A DNA stretch of 64,000 bases from contig JACKJH010000004.1 of assembly GCA_020638055.1 (NCBI GenBank), positions 189,501 through 253,500 on the forward strand, given 5' to 3'. This stretch comes from Hyphomicrobiaceae bacterium. GTDB lineage: Bacteria > Pseudomonadota > Alphaproteobacteria > Rhizobiales > Hyphomicrobiaceae. A model generated the notes under the pieces. It had not been told where the DNA came from, searched no databases, and worked only from the letters and a program-made list of their open reading frames with translations. Shown here piece by piece: positions 33,478 through 43,395 of the stretch. Both the position numbers and the translations under genes were made by a program. Position 1 is the first letter of the stretch, and each line of letters opens with the position of its first letter.

Positions 33478-36171
33478 TCACTCGAAGCGCAGGCCGCGAA
33501 CGGTATCGTATAGCACCGTCCTGGCCTCGCCATCCAGGGCCACCTGACCGCGCCATGTGTCTCCATCGGGCTCCAGCACCAGCATCGGCATGTCCTGTTC
33601 CCACTTCGGCCATCCGGCCTTGGCCGTTGCGATCATGGCGGCGGTCGATTTGTCCGCGCGCGGAACGCCATCGGCCTTGCGGCGCACGATGCTGACTTCG
33701 GACAGCGCCCACGCCCCCATGACACTCTCATCCGGATACCAGGGCACCAAGCGGTCCCCATCTCGCTTGGCGAGGCGGAACGTGGTGACAGGCTCGCCAA
33801 GCCGCGTTGACACGATCTGATCGCTGCTCCAGATCGCAGCCTCTCCGCCGTAGCCTTTGTCGAGATTCAGCAGTTGCGCCTTCGCGACCGAACGTGCCGC
33901 GCCGCGCTTTGCCTCCGCCTCGTTCGTGGCCTGGATCAACGGCTCAGGTATGTCGTCCATGGCCCCGCTGCCATAGACGCGCTCGACTAGCGTGCGAACG
34001 CCGCCTGGCGTCACGATCTCGCCGACGTCGAACAGCGTCTGGGCACTGCGCCAGACGATGCCGTGGTGATCGTAGACGCAAGGTGCGCGCTCCGAGATTT
34101 GATGGTACCAGCGCGCGTCATTCACAATCGCAGGGTCCGGCGACAGCACCATGAGCTCCGGTGCAGCCAACGGTCGATCTTTGCGATCCATGTGCCGCCA
34201 CAGACGGCCAGCGCGCTGAATGATGAGATCGATGGGTGCGAGATCGACAATCATTGCATCCACGTCATAGTCGAGACTTTGTTCGAGGATTTGCGTGCCC
34301 ACAACAACGTAGCCTTTGCGCATTTCAGGCAAACCGTCTCGACCCAGCCGCGCCTTGACCTGCTGTTCGACATCCAGCCGGTCTCCCATCGCGAAGCGGG
34401 CGTGCAGCAGCACTGGCTTTATGCCACGGGCTTCCAGCGCAGCGACAGCCTCGAAGGCATCGTCAACGGCGTTCCGGATCCACGCTACCGATGCGCCCAA
34501 CCCAGCGAGCCGCACAACTTCGTCAACGGCGGCCTCGAAATTCGGAAGCCGCCGCAGAGGAAGCGCGCGATGGCGGTCCGCGCGTGTCGGCACCGGGTAG
34601 GCCGTCGCTTCATCTGCCGTGACAACGCTCATCAGCGGATAATCGCCCGATGTCGCCGATGCGCGTGTCGCTTTTCCGTCGCGGGCCAGCCCTTTGCGAA
34701 ACGCCTCCGTGAGTGTCCGGCGCTGCGTCTCCGGCAACGTTGCCGACAACAGGATCGCTGAACCGCCAAGTGCGGCATGGAACATCAGCAGCGTCTCGAT
34801 CTCGCGGCTCATATAGGCGGAGAAGCTGTGTATCTCATCAAGGATCAGGATCTTGCCTGCGAGGCCCCACAAGCGCATCGACTGGTGCTTCGCTGGTAAC
34901 ACACTGAGCAGAGCCTGATCGATCGTTCCAACGCCAATCTGGGCCAGGAGTGATTTGCGCCTGTCGTCAGCGATCCAGTCAGCACACGTTGCCGCGCTCT
35001 CGTCTTGATCTGTCGGATCATCGGTGGGCGCGTTCGATTGGCCGAGGATACTGTCGGTGAAAGCCTCGTTCATGGTACGCTTGCCGTGTGCAAGGACAAG
35101 GGAGGGCCGTTCCCCCTCGCAATACAGACGCCGATAGATGTCTTTGAGGCGATCATACATGGCATTCGCCGTCGCCATCGTTGGCAGGGCGAAGTATAGA
35201 CCGTCGGCTTGGCCCTGGGCCATGAGCCGCGCTGCAAGCAGCACCGCCGCTTCAGTTTTGCCCGCGCCAGTGACATCTTCGATCAGTGTCAGAGACGGAC
35301 CATTGGGCAAGTCCATCTCGGCAACATGTTGCTGCAGCGGACTGAGCCGGTCGGCGATCTCGGGCAGCAATCGCTGCGGTGTTGCTGATGGATGCGGCCT
35401 AGCGCCAATAAAACCCGCGCTTGCGACCGCTCGCTGTGCGGTGTCCTGGATGGCCTCCCAATACGCGGCGACCGACATCTCAGGCGGGCGGTATCGAAAC
35501 CAGTCGCGGTTCGATCCGATCCAGTCGGCGACCACGGTGACGCCGGCAATGTGCCAGCTCAGCACGGCCAGACGGTGATAGTCGGGTGTGACAACGGGTG
35601 CGAGCGGCTCGAACAGTGCGCGGACTTCATCACAGAAATGAAGGGCCGCATCGAGGCACGATGGCTCGTCGTCAAAGGCGTCTGTCCGTGCGTCGTCCGT
35701 GCTGACGGGCTTGCCGTGATGGCCTGTAATCGCCGCCCAAACGTCACGGAAGTCGTTCAGGCTCCATCGTGTGGTTGCAGGTGACATCAGCTCAAGAAGT
35801 GATAGGGCTTCAGCAAGTGCAAATCCGTCTGCGTCGTGGCGCAAGCCCGCGCTTGGCGCTGAGTAGGCGATCCCAAGTCGACCAAGCGTTTCAGGCCAGG
35901 TCTCCTCGCTCTTGGCCTGAAACCAAGGCGAAAACTTTCCCACATCGTGCATCGCGATCAGCGTAACCAAAAATCGCCGGGCGTTATCGGGTGTCGTGTC
36001 GAGGCAAGCAGCAATTTGTTTCAGGCGCCGAGGTTCGGACGCCAACAAATGATTGGCGGCAGCGGCCACGTCGAGACTGTGATAGGCAAGCGGATGCCAT
36101 GCCGGCTCGCCAGGCCGTTCGCCGAATGCCTTTCCCCAAAAATGGGCGACGTGTTCCTGGGTTCGTTGCAT
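33478..36171 (-). CDS. cas3: CRISPR-associated nuclease-helicase Cas3 (type I-E)
   Basis: 897 residues. The N-terminal HD nuclease domain has His31, the MHDVGK motif with His75-Asp76 and Lys79. A superfamily 2 helicase follows, with Walker A DVTGAGKTEA and the DEIH box LILDEIHSFSAYM. The C-terminal QRAGRLWRH motif VI is present. Recruited by target-bound Cascade, it nicks and unwinds the non-target strand. A GAGGGGG ribosome site precedes the start. An inverted repeat ATTCG-TT-CGCGAAT (about 36208-36222) upstream might be an operator. Confidence 0.97.
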   Translation of the reverse strand: MQRTQEHVAHFWGKAFGERPGEPAWHPLAYHSLDVAAAANHLLASEPRRLKQIAACLDTTPDNARRFLVTLIAMHDVGKFSPWFQAKSEETWPETLGRLGIAYSAPSAGLRHDADGFALAEALSLLELMSPATTRWSLNDFRDVWAAITGHHGKPVSTDDARTDAFDDEPSCLDAALHFCDEVRALFEPLAPVVTPDYHRLAVLSWHIAGVTVVADWIGSNRDWFRYRPPEMSVAAYWEAIQDTAQRAVASAGFIGARPHPSATPQRLLPEIADRLSPLQQHVAEMDLPNGPSLTLIEDVTGAGKTEAAVLLAARLMAQGQADGLYFALPTMATANAMYDRLKDIYRRLYCEGERPSLVLAHGKRTMNEAFTDSILGQSNAPTDDPTDQDESAATCADWIADDRRKSLLAQIGVGTIDQALLSVLPAKHQSMRLWGLAGKILILDEIHSFSAYMSREIETLLMFHAALGGSAILLSATLPETQRRTLTEAFRKGLARDGKATRASATSGDYPLMSVVTADEATAYPVPTRADRHRALPLRRLPNFEAAVDEVVRLAGLGASVAWIRNAVDDAFEAVAALEARGIKPVLLHARFAMGDRLDVEQQVKARLGRDGLPEMRKGYVVVGTQILEQSLDYDVDAMIVDLAPIDLIIQRAGRLWRHMDRKDRPLAAPELMVLSPDPAIVNDARWYHQISERAPCVYDHHGIVWRSAQTLFDVGEIVTPGGVRTLVERVYGSGAMDDIPEPLIQATNEAEAKRGAARSVAKAQLLNLDKGYGGEAAIWSSDQIVSTRLGEPVTTFRLAKRDGDRLVPWYPDESVMGAWALSEVSIVRRKADGVPRADKSTAAMIATAKAGWPKWEQDMPMLVLEPDGDTWRGQVALDGEARTVLYDTVRGLRFE

Positions 36172-36643
36172 CGCTGCCCCCTCAGGCTCCCAAAGTCAGA
36201 AGCTATATTCGTTCGCGAATTGTCGTGATGAATGTATCTGGCTGAGAAGCGCTGTGTCATGGCTAACCAACCGGCTGTGGCAATAATCCTGCAACTATCT
36301 TCGCGCCCTTGCGCGTGGTGCAATAAATCGGAACCAGTTCTGTTTCTTTGGCGGCGCGCCGATTGACCGGCCGGTGGGCGTGGGCGGGATTTATTATTCG
36401 CTCACGGCGCGGTTCGCTCGCTTTGCTCGTGGCGCGGGCGCGGGCGCGGGCGCGCGCGGGCAACCCGACCCCCTCGGCTTCGTCGATGGCCCGAGTGTTT
36501 ATGAGTAGTTGATGGGTATGCGGGTGGCGGTCCGTATCGGTATGTTGATGAAGATGGGCGCGCACTCACCGATCTTGACCCAAGGCGATCTGAGCAACGG
36601 CTACATGGAACGCAGATCAAATACTTTTAAAGCGAAATATGCA
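36172..36643. other. Intergenic with low-complexity GC tract, no gene recognised
   Basis: Contains the cas3 promoter region at its left end and a (GCGGGC)n-like tract around 36430-36460. Frames crossing it translate to Arg/Ala repeats and are not credible genes. Confidence 0.4.
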
Positions 36644-37066
36644 TCACTTTGCCGGCTTGGTGCCGATGTCGATCAAGCCTTGCAAGCCGAAGGGCAAGGC
36701 AAGGTGCTTGAGTTCTGAATAGATAAATCCTGCATTTGTGATCAGCGCCAATACGTCGCCCGTATCGTAAGCGCGGTGGGTTGCGGCAGAAGCAAAACGC
36801 CAGCCTTCCATGCTCGCGCGAGCGGTGACATGGAAGACGGCACGTCCCCCTGGGCGCAGGACACGATATGCCTCGCTCATCTCAGCCCCTGACGGAGCAA
36901 AGAAGTAGGCAACATTGATCGCCAGAACCCGATCGAATGCAGCCTCTGCCCAGGGGAGTTTGTTGACGCACGCCTGGTGGATGTCGGCGCGGCCTGTAAC
37001 AATGGCGCGTTTATTCCTTCGCTTGTCCGTCCAGTCGCTTCGGTGAACTCGAAACCCCTCCGCTCT
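36644..37066 (-). pseudogene. C-terminal fragment of a class I SAM-dependent methyltransferase
   Basis: The frame is open from 37066 and contains the later methyltransferase motifs: LPWAEAAFDRVLAINVAYFF (motif IV region) and EAYRVLRPGGRAVFHV (motif VI), then MEGWRF. The SAM-binding motif I (E/D-x-G-x-G-x-G) that should lie upstream is absent, cut off by a stop at 37067-37069. An internal ATG at 36880 gives a 78-residue frame but without any catalytic core. A decayed gene of the ubiE/type 11 kind. Confidence 0.7.
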
Positions 37067-37286
37067 TCAAGCACCTAAATCTTTCCCGCAGGCAAGGACA
37101 TGGGAAATCGCGCTTCACTTGCTGAGGTTATCTTGAATCAAATTCGTCTTGTGGTTCGATCTCCGCGTTGGCGGCGGAGCCAATAGTGATCAGCTCCATC
37201 AACGTTCCATAATATAGAACATCGTCTTGTATTTCAGAAAAATTTTTGACATACAACTGTTGTGCGTGTATAAACTTGCGCACCCA
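37067..37286. other. Intergenic, no gene recognised
   Basis: Left half of the 870-base gap between the methyltransferase fragment and tctC. AT-rich, without hairpins or frames of note. Confidence 0.35.
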
Positions 37287-37430
37287 CTAGTGTTCCGACT
37301 CTGACGCTTGGTTCCCTGTCGGGCCCCGACGCGTCAGCCCGGAACCCTAGCATTCTCATTGTTTGTGTTCTGGATTCACGATCGTTTGACGACCTTCGCC
37401 CGGGAATCAAACGTTCGATCCAGAACACTT
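37287..37430. repeat. Double-hairpin repeat, family D, copy 1
   Basis: 144 bp, nearly identical to copies at 55154-55298 and 58097-58241. The first hairpin pairs CTGACGC with GCGTCAG. The second pairs GATCGTTTGA with TCAAACGTTCGATC. The outer ends are also complementary (AGTGTTC with GAACACT). Left border CTAG; right border decayed to CTTG. Confidence 0.88.
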
Positions 37431-37938
37431 GGGTGTGACAGTGAAAAATGATGGTTTGGCTGATCGAAAAAAGAATCGATTGAGTCCAAGCTGTCCAATA
37501 CGGCTCAGCATCTTTTGTTCGCGGACGAGCGATGTGCATTGGACTTTGCAGATTTGTTTTTCCCAGGATTTGCTGCACGTCCAATTAAATCGTCAAGTGA
37601 TGAGGTCGCCGTTTTTGACTTCCCAGAGCTTCAATGGCCTTCCGCGAAACAACTTCGTTGTTGTGGCGGACAGAGGTTTTCGTTTGAAGCTCAAAGGACG
37701 CAAACAACTCTTGTCTTTTGTCGATTGTAATTTGCGGCACGCGTGCTGACGTAAGTTTTACTGACTGATCCAGAACAAGGAAACGAGAATGAAAAGAAGG
37801 TGAGGAACCCCGCAGACATGTAGAAATCCGCCGTGTGTAACGCTGATGGACCCTTATCAAAAATAATAAAGTATTCTAGCGGCTCGTTTTGTTTCAGCGC
37901 GGCGCTTGGTACGTGTCACCCAACAAGGAGGAAACGGT
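37431..37938. other. Intergenic before tctC, no gene recognised
   Basis: Holds the tctC leader. Frames on both strands here are short and none is recognisable; codon use is poor. The AGGAGG ribosome site of tctC is at its right end (37926-37931). Confidence 0.4.
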
Positions 37939-38943
37939 GTGAAGAGAAAATTTAAATCGCTTATCGCAACGGTAATGCTGTCAACCGTCTTTGGCAGTGC
38001 GGCGGTTGCGGATAAAGCTGCGTTGCCGGAATTGCCGGCAGGTTTTGGCAAGCGGCCAATTACCATCATTGTTCCATATGGTGCAGGTGGTGGCTCAGAC
38101 CAGCTCACGCGTGCGATGGTAAAAGCACTCGAAAACGTTTCGGATCTACATTTTCAGATTGTCAACAAACCAGGTGGTGGCGGTACCGCGGCAATCCCTG
38201 ATTTCATGATATCGCCGGCGGATGGACACACGATCCTTCAGCATATCGACACTGCGGCTGCGGCCTTTGCCAAAGGTGATATTCGTGAAAATCCAGCGAC
38301 GGATTGGAATCCGTTGTGCATTACCCAGATCACTTTCAGCCAAATCTATATCCGGCCTGATGATACCCGTTACACGGATTGGGACAGCTTCGTTGCCTAC
38401 GCAAAGGCAAATCCCGGCAAACTATCGATGGGACTGCTGGGCAAAGTAGGTTCGCTTGAACTTGTAACGATGCGGCAGTTGTCGGAAGCACTGGGTCTCG
38501 ACCTCCGGCAGGTCACGTTCGACAAGCCGGCTGAAACGTATGGCTCGCTGATTGGCAGTCAGGTGGACGTGCTGTTTGAGCAACCCGGTGATGTGCGCAC
38601 ATTCATCGATAGCAAGCAGATGAAGCCAATTCTGACGATTCTTAATGATCGCCCAAAAGCCTTTGCTGATGTTCCGACGCATCGTGAGGCGGGTGCTGAT
38701 TTCGACCCCCTTCTGCGCTTTCGAGGTTTCTTCGTGAAGAAAGATACAGCTCCTGATCGAGTAAAGTATCTTGATGCACTCTGCAAAGCTGGTTTCAACG
38801 AGGCAGGCTACCAGAAGTTCAATGAATCTAAGTACATGAACCTGATCGATAGCTATCGCGACAGTGCAGGTGCGAAAGAGCTGATCGAGAAGTCGATCAC
38901 CAGCTACAAAGAAATCTACAAGAAAATTGGCCTCGTGAAGTAA
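37939..38943 (+). CDS. tctC: Tripartite tricarboxylate transporter substrate-binding protein (TctC/Bug family)
   Basis: 334 residues from the GTG at 37939, with AGGAGG 7 bases upstream. Signal peptide to about residue 24 (SAAVADK). The Bug fold signature ITIIVPYGAGGGSDQLTRAM is present, followed by the NKPGGGGTAAI loop that binds carboxylate ligands. It captures an organic acid in the periplasm and delivers it to the TctA/B membrane complex encoded next. The ligand is not evident. Confidence 0.93.
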   Translation: MKRKFKSLIATVMLSTVFGSAAVADKAALPELPAGFGKRPITIIVPYGAGGGSDQLTRAMVKALENVSDLHFQIVNKPGGGGTAAIPDFMISPADGHTILQHIDTAAAAFAKGDIRENPATDWNPLCITQITFSQIYIRPDDTRYTDWDSFVAYAKANPGKLSMGLLGKVGSLELVTMRQLSEALGLDLRQVTFDKPAETYGSLIGSQVDVLFEQPGDVRTFIDSKQMKPILTILNDRPKAFADVPTHREAGADFDPLLRFRGFFVKKDTAPDRVKYLDALCKAGFNEAGYQKFNESKYMNLIDSYRDSAGAKELIEKSITSYKEIYKKIGLVK

Positions 38944-39042
38944 AACGCACGACTGGCAGATGATCGGCCTGTGGCTTCTCATTGAAGCCGCAGGCTGTAA
39001 CCATACCCGTTTGCTGAGATTCGTAAGCCAGAGATCGAAACG

Positions 39043-39615
39043 ATGGTTCAGACACCCAGAGTCGCGAGCGGCTCGAAGCAATCAACCCAATATTTGCGGT
39101 ATTTTTTAGAGTGGGCTTTCTGGGCCGCACTTGTTGGTGTCTTCTACCAACAGACCGCTTACTTTGATAAAGATATTGCAAACTATGCGTTCGGTGCCAC
39201 GGGTTGGCCACGCGTTGTGGCAGTCACAGTATTCCTAGTTGCAACCTTTCAACTCGTCATGCAGATCCATGCGCTACGTAAGGGGCTGGTCGTTGAGGAT
39301 GGACAGACCAAAACCGACAGAATTAGCGCGGCACAATGGGCTCACCGGATTGCAATCTTTATCTGGCCGTTTGTGTTCTTGTTTATTACACCGACCGTTG
39401 GCACCTATGTGTCAGTCCCTATTTTCATCGTTGGCTTCCTGCTGTTGCTTGGGGTTCGCAAACCGATCCCTCTCGTATTGGTGTTGTTCATAGTTTACGG
39501 CTTGCTTCTGTTGGTTTTTACACGGTTGTTCTACGTCGCTCTGCCTCTTGGAGAAGAAACGTTTTTTTATGATGTTAACGTTGCAATTGTCGAATTTGTC
39601 AGGGCGGGAAGGTAA
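39043..39615 (+). CDS. tctB: Tripartite tricarboxylate transporter small subunit TctB
   Basis: 190 residues with four hydrophobic segments (about 19-41, 57-78, 103-125 and 132-160), the standard TctB layout. Low primary conservation is normal for this subunit, so the call rests on topology and position between tctC and tctA. It ends 6 bases before tctA. Confidence 0.88.
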   Translation: MVQTPRVASGSKQSTQYLRYFLEWAFWAALVGVFYQQTAYFDKDIANYAFGATGWPRVVAVTVFLVATFQLVMQIHALRKGLVVEDGQTKTDRISAAQWAHRIAIFIWPFVFLFITPTVGTYVSVPIFIVGFLLLLGVRKPIPLVLVLFIVYGLLLLVFTRLFYVALPLGEETFFYDVNVAIVEFVRAGR

Positions 39616-39621
39616 TAAGCG

Positions 39622-41145
39622 ATGGAACAATTTCTCCAGGGTACGCTCACTCTATTTGGCAGTGGCACCACAATAAGCATATTCTTTCTCGGCCTGATTG
39701 GGGGAATGTTGTTCGGTGCCATACCGGGCGTGAATATGCTTACGCTTGGTGCGGTGCTCTTGCCATTTACGGCGTCGATGAGCGCTGAGAATGCGATCAT
39801 GCTTTTTTCCGTGATCTATTGTGCGGGTGTCTTTGGCGGCGCGATTACGGCTATTTTGTTCAACATTCCTGGCGCACCGGAGAACGCGCCAACCTGTCTT
39901 GATGGCTATCCCATGACGCTGAAGGGACAGGCAGGTAAAGCAATTGGTGCAGCGGTGAGCTGTTCGGCAATTGGCGGGACTGTCTCGGCGCTGGTTATGA
40001 TGCTCGCGACTGGTGTGGTAGCATCGTTCGCTGTGCGAACGTTCGGTCCGCCTGAGATATTTGCACTTATCGTCTTCGGTTTGACAGTGTCAGTATCCAT
40101 CGGCGCCAAGACCCTTTGGAAAGGTTGGCTGTCGGTCCTTGCCGGCTTGATGATTGCGGCTGTCGGCACGGATCCAATTGGCGGCGTTCCTCGGTTTGCA
40201 AATGGCTCAATCTTTGGATTGGAGTATCACTCCTACTACCTAACCGCCGGTATACATTTTATTCCGTTGATTCTTGGTTTTTTTGCGGTTGCCGAGGTTT
40301 TGGGGCAGGCCATTGCGATAGCCAAGGGTGAGCGCCAACGCCCCAAGGCGTCGCTCGCGTTCCCGACAATCGCAGAATTCATTGCATTGCGTTGGACAAT
40401 CGTGCGTTCCGTATTCATTGGTTTGTTTGCCGGGATTCTTCCAGGGATTGGTGCGACGCTGGCGGCGTTCCTTGGCTATAGCCAAGCCAAGCAATGGTCT
40501 AAGCACCCTGAGAATTTCGGAAAGGGTGAGTTGGAAGGTGTTGTCGCTCCCGAGACTGCCAATAATGCTGCGACTGGCGCAGCGATGATCCCGCTTCTTG
40601 CGCTCGGCCTACCCGGTGGTGCGTTGACAGCAATGATCATGGGCATTTTCCAGATTCACGGAATGGAGCCCGGTCCGCTCATCTTCGTGACATCAGGAGA
40701 TCTTGTTTGGGTTACGTTTGCAGCGATGTTTTGGGCCAATCTTCTGATCATCGGCCTAGGCTGGCTGCAAACCAAAACGGTCGTGCATATCCTCAAGGTC
40801 CCGTTCCGCTGGCTCGCGCCTGGGATACTCGTGCTGGCAATCATCGGCTCATATGCGCTTCGTAATCTCTTCGTTGATGTATGGATCATGTTCGCTGCTG
40901 GCGTCGCCGGGTATCTTCTCCGCTCGACCGGATACTCCGCAGCGGGTGTCGTGCTCGGTGTCATTCTTGGCGGTATTGGCGAATCGGCGTTCGCCAAGTC
41001 CATGCAGCTAATGGACTATCGCATAGTTGAGTTCTTCGAACGTCCCGTCTCTGCACTCTTGTTGGGCGCTTCAGTTGTAATGCTGGTGGTGAGTGTCGTG
41101 AGCGAGTGGCGCAACGGACAAGTGAATAGGGTGGTGCCTGAATAG
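39622..41145 (+). CDS. tctA: Tripartite tricarboxylate transporter large subunit TctA
   Basis: 507 residues with about ten to twelve hydrophobic segments. The opening FLGLIGGMLFGAIPGVNMLT and the internal repeat IGLFAGILPGIGATLAAFLG contain the two G-x-x-P-G-x motifs of TctA proteins. Other family blocks are FNIPGAPENAPTCLDGYPM and VVAPETANNAATGAAMIPLL. It forms the ion-driven channel of the uptake system. Confidence 0.95.
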   Translation: MEQFLQGTLTLFGSGTTISIFFLGLIGGMLFGAIPGVNMLTLGAVLLPFTASMSAENAIMLFSVIYCAGVFGGAITAILFNIPGAPENAPTCLDGYPMTLKGQAGKAIGAAVSCSAIGGTVSALVMMLATGVVASFAVRTFGPPEIFALIVFGLTVSVSIGAKTLWKGWLSVLAGLMIAAVGTDPIGGVPRFANGSIFGLEYHSYYLTAGIHFIPLILGFFAVAEVLGQAIAIAKGERQRPKASLAFPTIAEFIALRWTIVRSVFIGLFAGILPGIGATLAAFLGYSQAKQWSKHPENFGKGELEGVVAPETANNAATGAAMIPLLALGLPGGALTAMIMGIFQIHGMEPGPLIFVTSGDLVWVTFAAMFWANLLIIGLGWLQTKTVVHILKVPFRWLAPGILVLAIIGSYALRNLFVDVWIMFAAGVAGYLLRSTGYSAAGVVLGVILGGIGESAFAKSMQLMDYRIVEFFERPVSALLLGASVVMLVVSVVSEWRNGQVNRVVPE

Positions 41146-41243
41146 GGCAGTTGTCAGCGCCGTTGACGAACGTGATATCCCCGCCGACGTGCAATGCATA
41201 TGCGCCCGGAAAAAAGTTATGCTGAAATTTGGAGAGTCGTAAT

Positions 41244-41981
41244 ATGAAGCTGACATTTGTTGGCTGTGGTGACGCATTCGGTAGTGGAGGTCGCTTTAAC
41301 ACCTGTTTTCATGTTGCGGCGACTGGTACCAATTTTCTTATCGACTGTGGTGCTTCGTCTTTGATTGCGATGAAGCGCCTTGGGATAGATCGAAATGCGA
41401 TCGATACAATCCTGATTACTCACTTTCATGGTGATCATTTTGGAGGCGTTCCTTTTTTCGTATTGGATGCGCAGTTCTTCTCGAAGCGAACCAAGCCGTT
41501 GACGATTGTTGGGCCTGAAGGATTGCAAGCGGCCTATGAGCGTACGGTGGAAGCTACGTTTGAGGGCGCGTCAAAAACCCGACAGAAATTCGACATCGAC
41601 TTTATTGAGATTTCACCGGATGCTCCGCAGCGCGTCGGTGATATCGCAGTCACCTGTGCGCGTGTTCGCCATGGTCCCGTGGACGGGCCATTTCTGGCCT
41701 ATCGTATTGAAGTAGAGAATCGGACCATTGCCTACACAGGTGATACCGAGTGGGTTGATGAGCTTGTCGCGATTGGGCGTGATGCGGATCTTTTTATAGC
41801 TGAATCATATTTCTTCGATAAAAGAGTTCCGTTGCACCTCGATTTAAAAACTCTTGAAGAAAAGCTGCCATTGATCAAGCCACGACGCGTGATCCTTACG
41901 CATATGAATGATGATATGCTGAATAAACTTTCAGAGATTCAGCATGAAACTGCTTCGGATGGCTTAGTCGTTGAATTGTGA
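41244..41981 (+). CDS. MBL-fold metallo-hydrolase (RNase Z/phosphodiesterase-like)
   Basis: 245 residues from the ATG at 41244, with GGAGAG 8 bases upstream; a TTG at 41229 is excluded as it precedes that site. Zinc ligands: THFHGDHFGG near residue 60, then VRHGPVDG, YTGDTEW and a C-terminal LTHMNDD. This set is typical of the compact RNase Z-like/ArsR-neighbour MBL hydrolases that act on esters or cyclic phosphodiesters. It lies 98 bases after tctA on the same strand and may process the imported compound. Confidence 0.85.
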   Translation: MKLTFVGCGDAFGSGGRFNTCFHVAATGTNFLIDCGASSLIAMKRLGIDRNAIDTILITHFHGDHFGGVPFFVLDAQFFSKRTKPLTIVGPEGLQAAYERTVEATFEGASKTRQKFDIDFIEISPDAPQRVGDIAVTCARVRHGPVDGPFLAYRIEVENRTIAYTGDTEWVDELVAIGRDADLFIAESYFFDKRVPLHLDLKTLEEKLPLIKPRRVILTHMNDDMLNKLSEIQHETASDGLVVEL

Positions 41982-42056
41982 GGATTAGAACCACGCTTTA
42001 AGAACTGGAAATATAGCCTGCAGGCTTTGGTTTCGGCGCAGCTACAGTGGGTGCGA

Positions 42057-42554
42057 TCAGCGATAGACATAAATGGGGCTTGTCCATGCGCGGGTTCCGT
42101 CTTCCGTTGTGACCCTGATAAATATCGGGTTGTCGCCTTTAGAAGAGAGTTGAATACTCTCATCGAACTCGAAGCTGCGGTGCGGATTGTCCGCAGGTAA
42201 CCGGAAGACATGCAATCCGCGATGCAGTTCGCCCGATGCGTCATAGTGCGTACCTTGCAAATCGATGTCTGCAATCGGCAATTCACAAGAAACCAGTGGA
42301 GTGTTGATGATCAGATTTCCATCTGTTGCATTGTTAAGCCAAGCATCGAAGCCGGAGAAATTACCAGTCGTAAGTGATTTCCATTCGAGTGTATCGCGTG
42401 ATGTTTGTTCAAGCGCTTTGTCTCTATTAAGGAAGTTAATGGGCATGGCCCTCTTAATCGAATTGCCAGTGAACTTTGCAGATCCATCCCAGATCACCTC
42501 GCGGAAGCTGCCTCTGTATTCGGCTCCATCCCAGATCACACGGATGCGGGCGCC
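42057..42554 (-). pseudogene. C-terminal fragment of a DUF3604-like protein
   Basis: About 165 residues without a start of its own: GARIRVIWDGAEYRGSFREV, WKSLTTGNFSGFDAWL, then FRLPADNPHRSFEF and a terminal EDGTRAWTSPIYVYR. This resembles the end of large DUF3604 proteins (periplasmic, unknown function). The frame runs on to 42680 into sequence that no longer looks related. The first 400 or more residues are missing. Confidence 0.5.
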
Positions 42555-43287
42555 GAAAATCGCACCGCTACTACTATGACCACGGCCTGAGCGAACAGAT
42601 GGAGTTGCCGATGGAGAAGGAAGTTCGCGCTCTGACGGTTGTCGCGCAGCAGAACGGTGAGTGAAGTACGTGCAGCACATTAGCGGTAGGGCTCTGGTGG
42701 GTGTTAGACTTCACGCACCAAGAAAGTTCTACTTCGTGAATGAGTTTGATGCCGAAGCATAACGTCTGTGGTTGGAACGGGAGGAGCTGAGAGACCTTGA
42801 GCAAGTGGCGCGGAAGAGCTGCTCGTCGGGCATCTGGATGCGGTCAAACAAACTGTCGTAGTATGCGCGCTCACCGCCTGCACGGATGGCGGCACCGGTT
42901 GCGGCAATGCCTTCATGTCCTATAGTGGACCTTACTCCTCCAACGCTAAACGGCTCGAACAATTGGCGTCAAGTCCTATATATGATTGCCTATAGTTTTG
43001 GCGCTTTGCCGGACTGTTGGGCATTGCTCTTGATCGCCTTAGTGGGCGCAGAAGACCCTCACTGGGTTGAGAAATATGCTTCAGCCCTTCAGCCCAAATA
43101 TGCTGTTTCGACCAGTCGGAAAGGTAGGCCGGACCCTGGTTGGCTCTGTGTTGATCTGTGGTGGCAGCAGAAAACCCGCAGGATTGATGCGGCTCGCAGT
43201 GAAGCAGTCGCTGATGGCGGATCATTTGAGCCCGTGTCTGCAGTTGGACTGCAATCAACGGCTGCGAGGGGTTGTTGACCTCAGCGG
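42555..43287. other. Decayed DNA, no intact gene
   Basis: Short frames on both strands, some with coding character for 30-40 codons (for example minus strand 42962-42830), none continuous. It probably represents eroded genes upstream of the DUF3604-like fragment. Confidence 0.35.
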
Positions 43288-43395
43288 GCTAGATCGCGTT
43301 CACTTTTCACGGAATCACGAACGCGATCTATTTTCTTTTATTTTGAGCATGTTCTTCACGCCGAACCGCGTACACTTCGGCTGAACATGCTTTAG
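43288..43395. repeat. Double-hairpin repeat, family B, copy 2
   Basis: Same structure as 5528-5634. The left border CTAG is intact. The right border is TTAG (43392-43395), and its first three bases on the minus strand form the TAA stop of the adjacent oxidoreductase gene. Confidence 0.85.

Noticed and set aside
36263..36620. Arg/Ala-rich minus-strand frames
   Set aside because: They translate a low-complexity GC tract.
37429..37749. Overlapping plus-strand frames before tctC
   Set aside because: Short, unrecognised, with no ribosome site; one begins inside a family D repeat.
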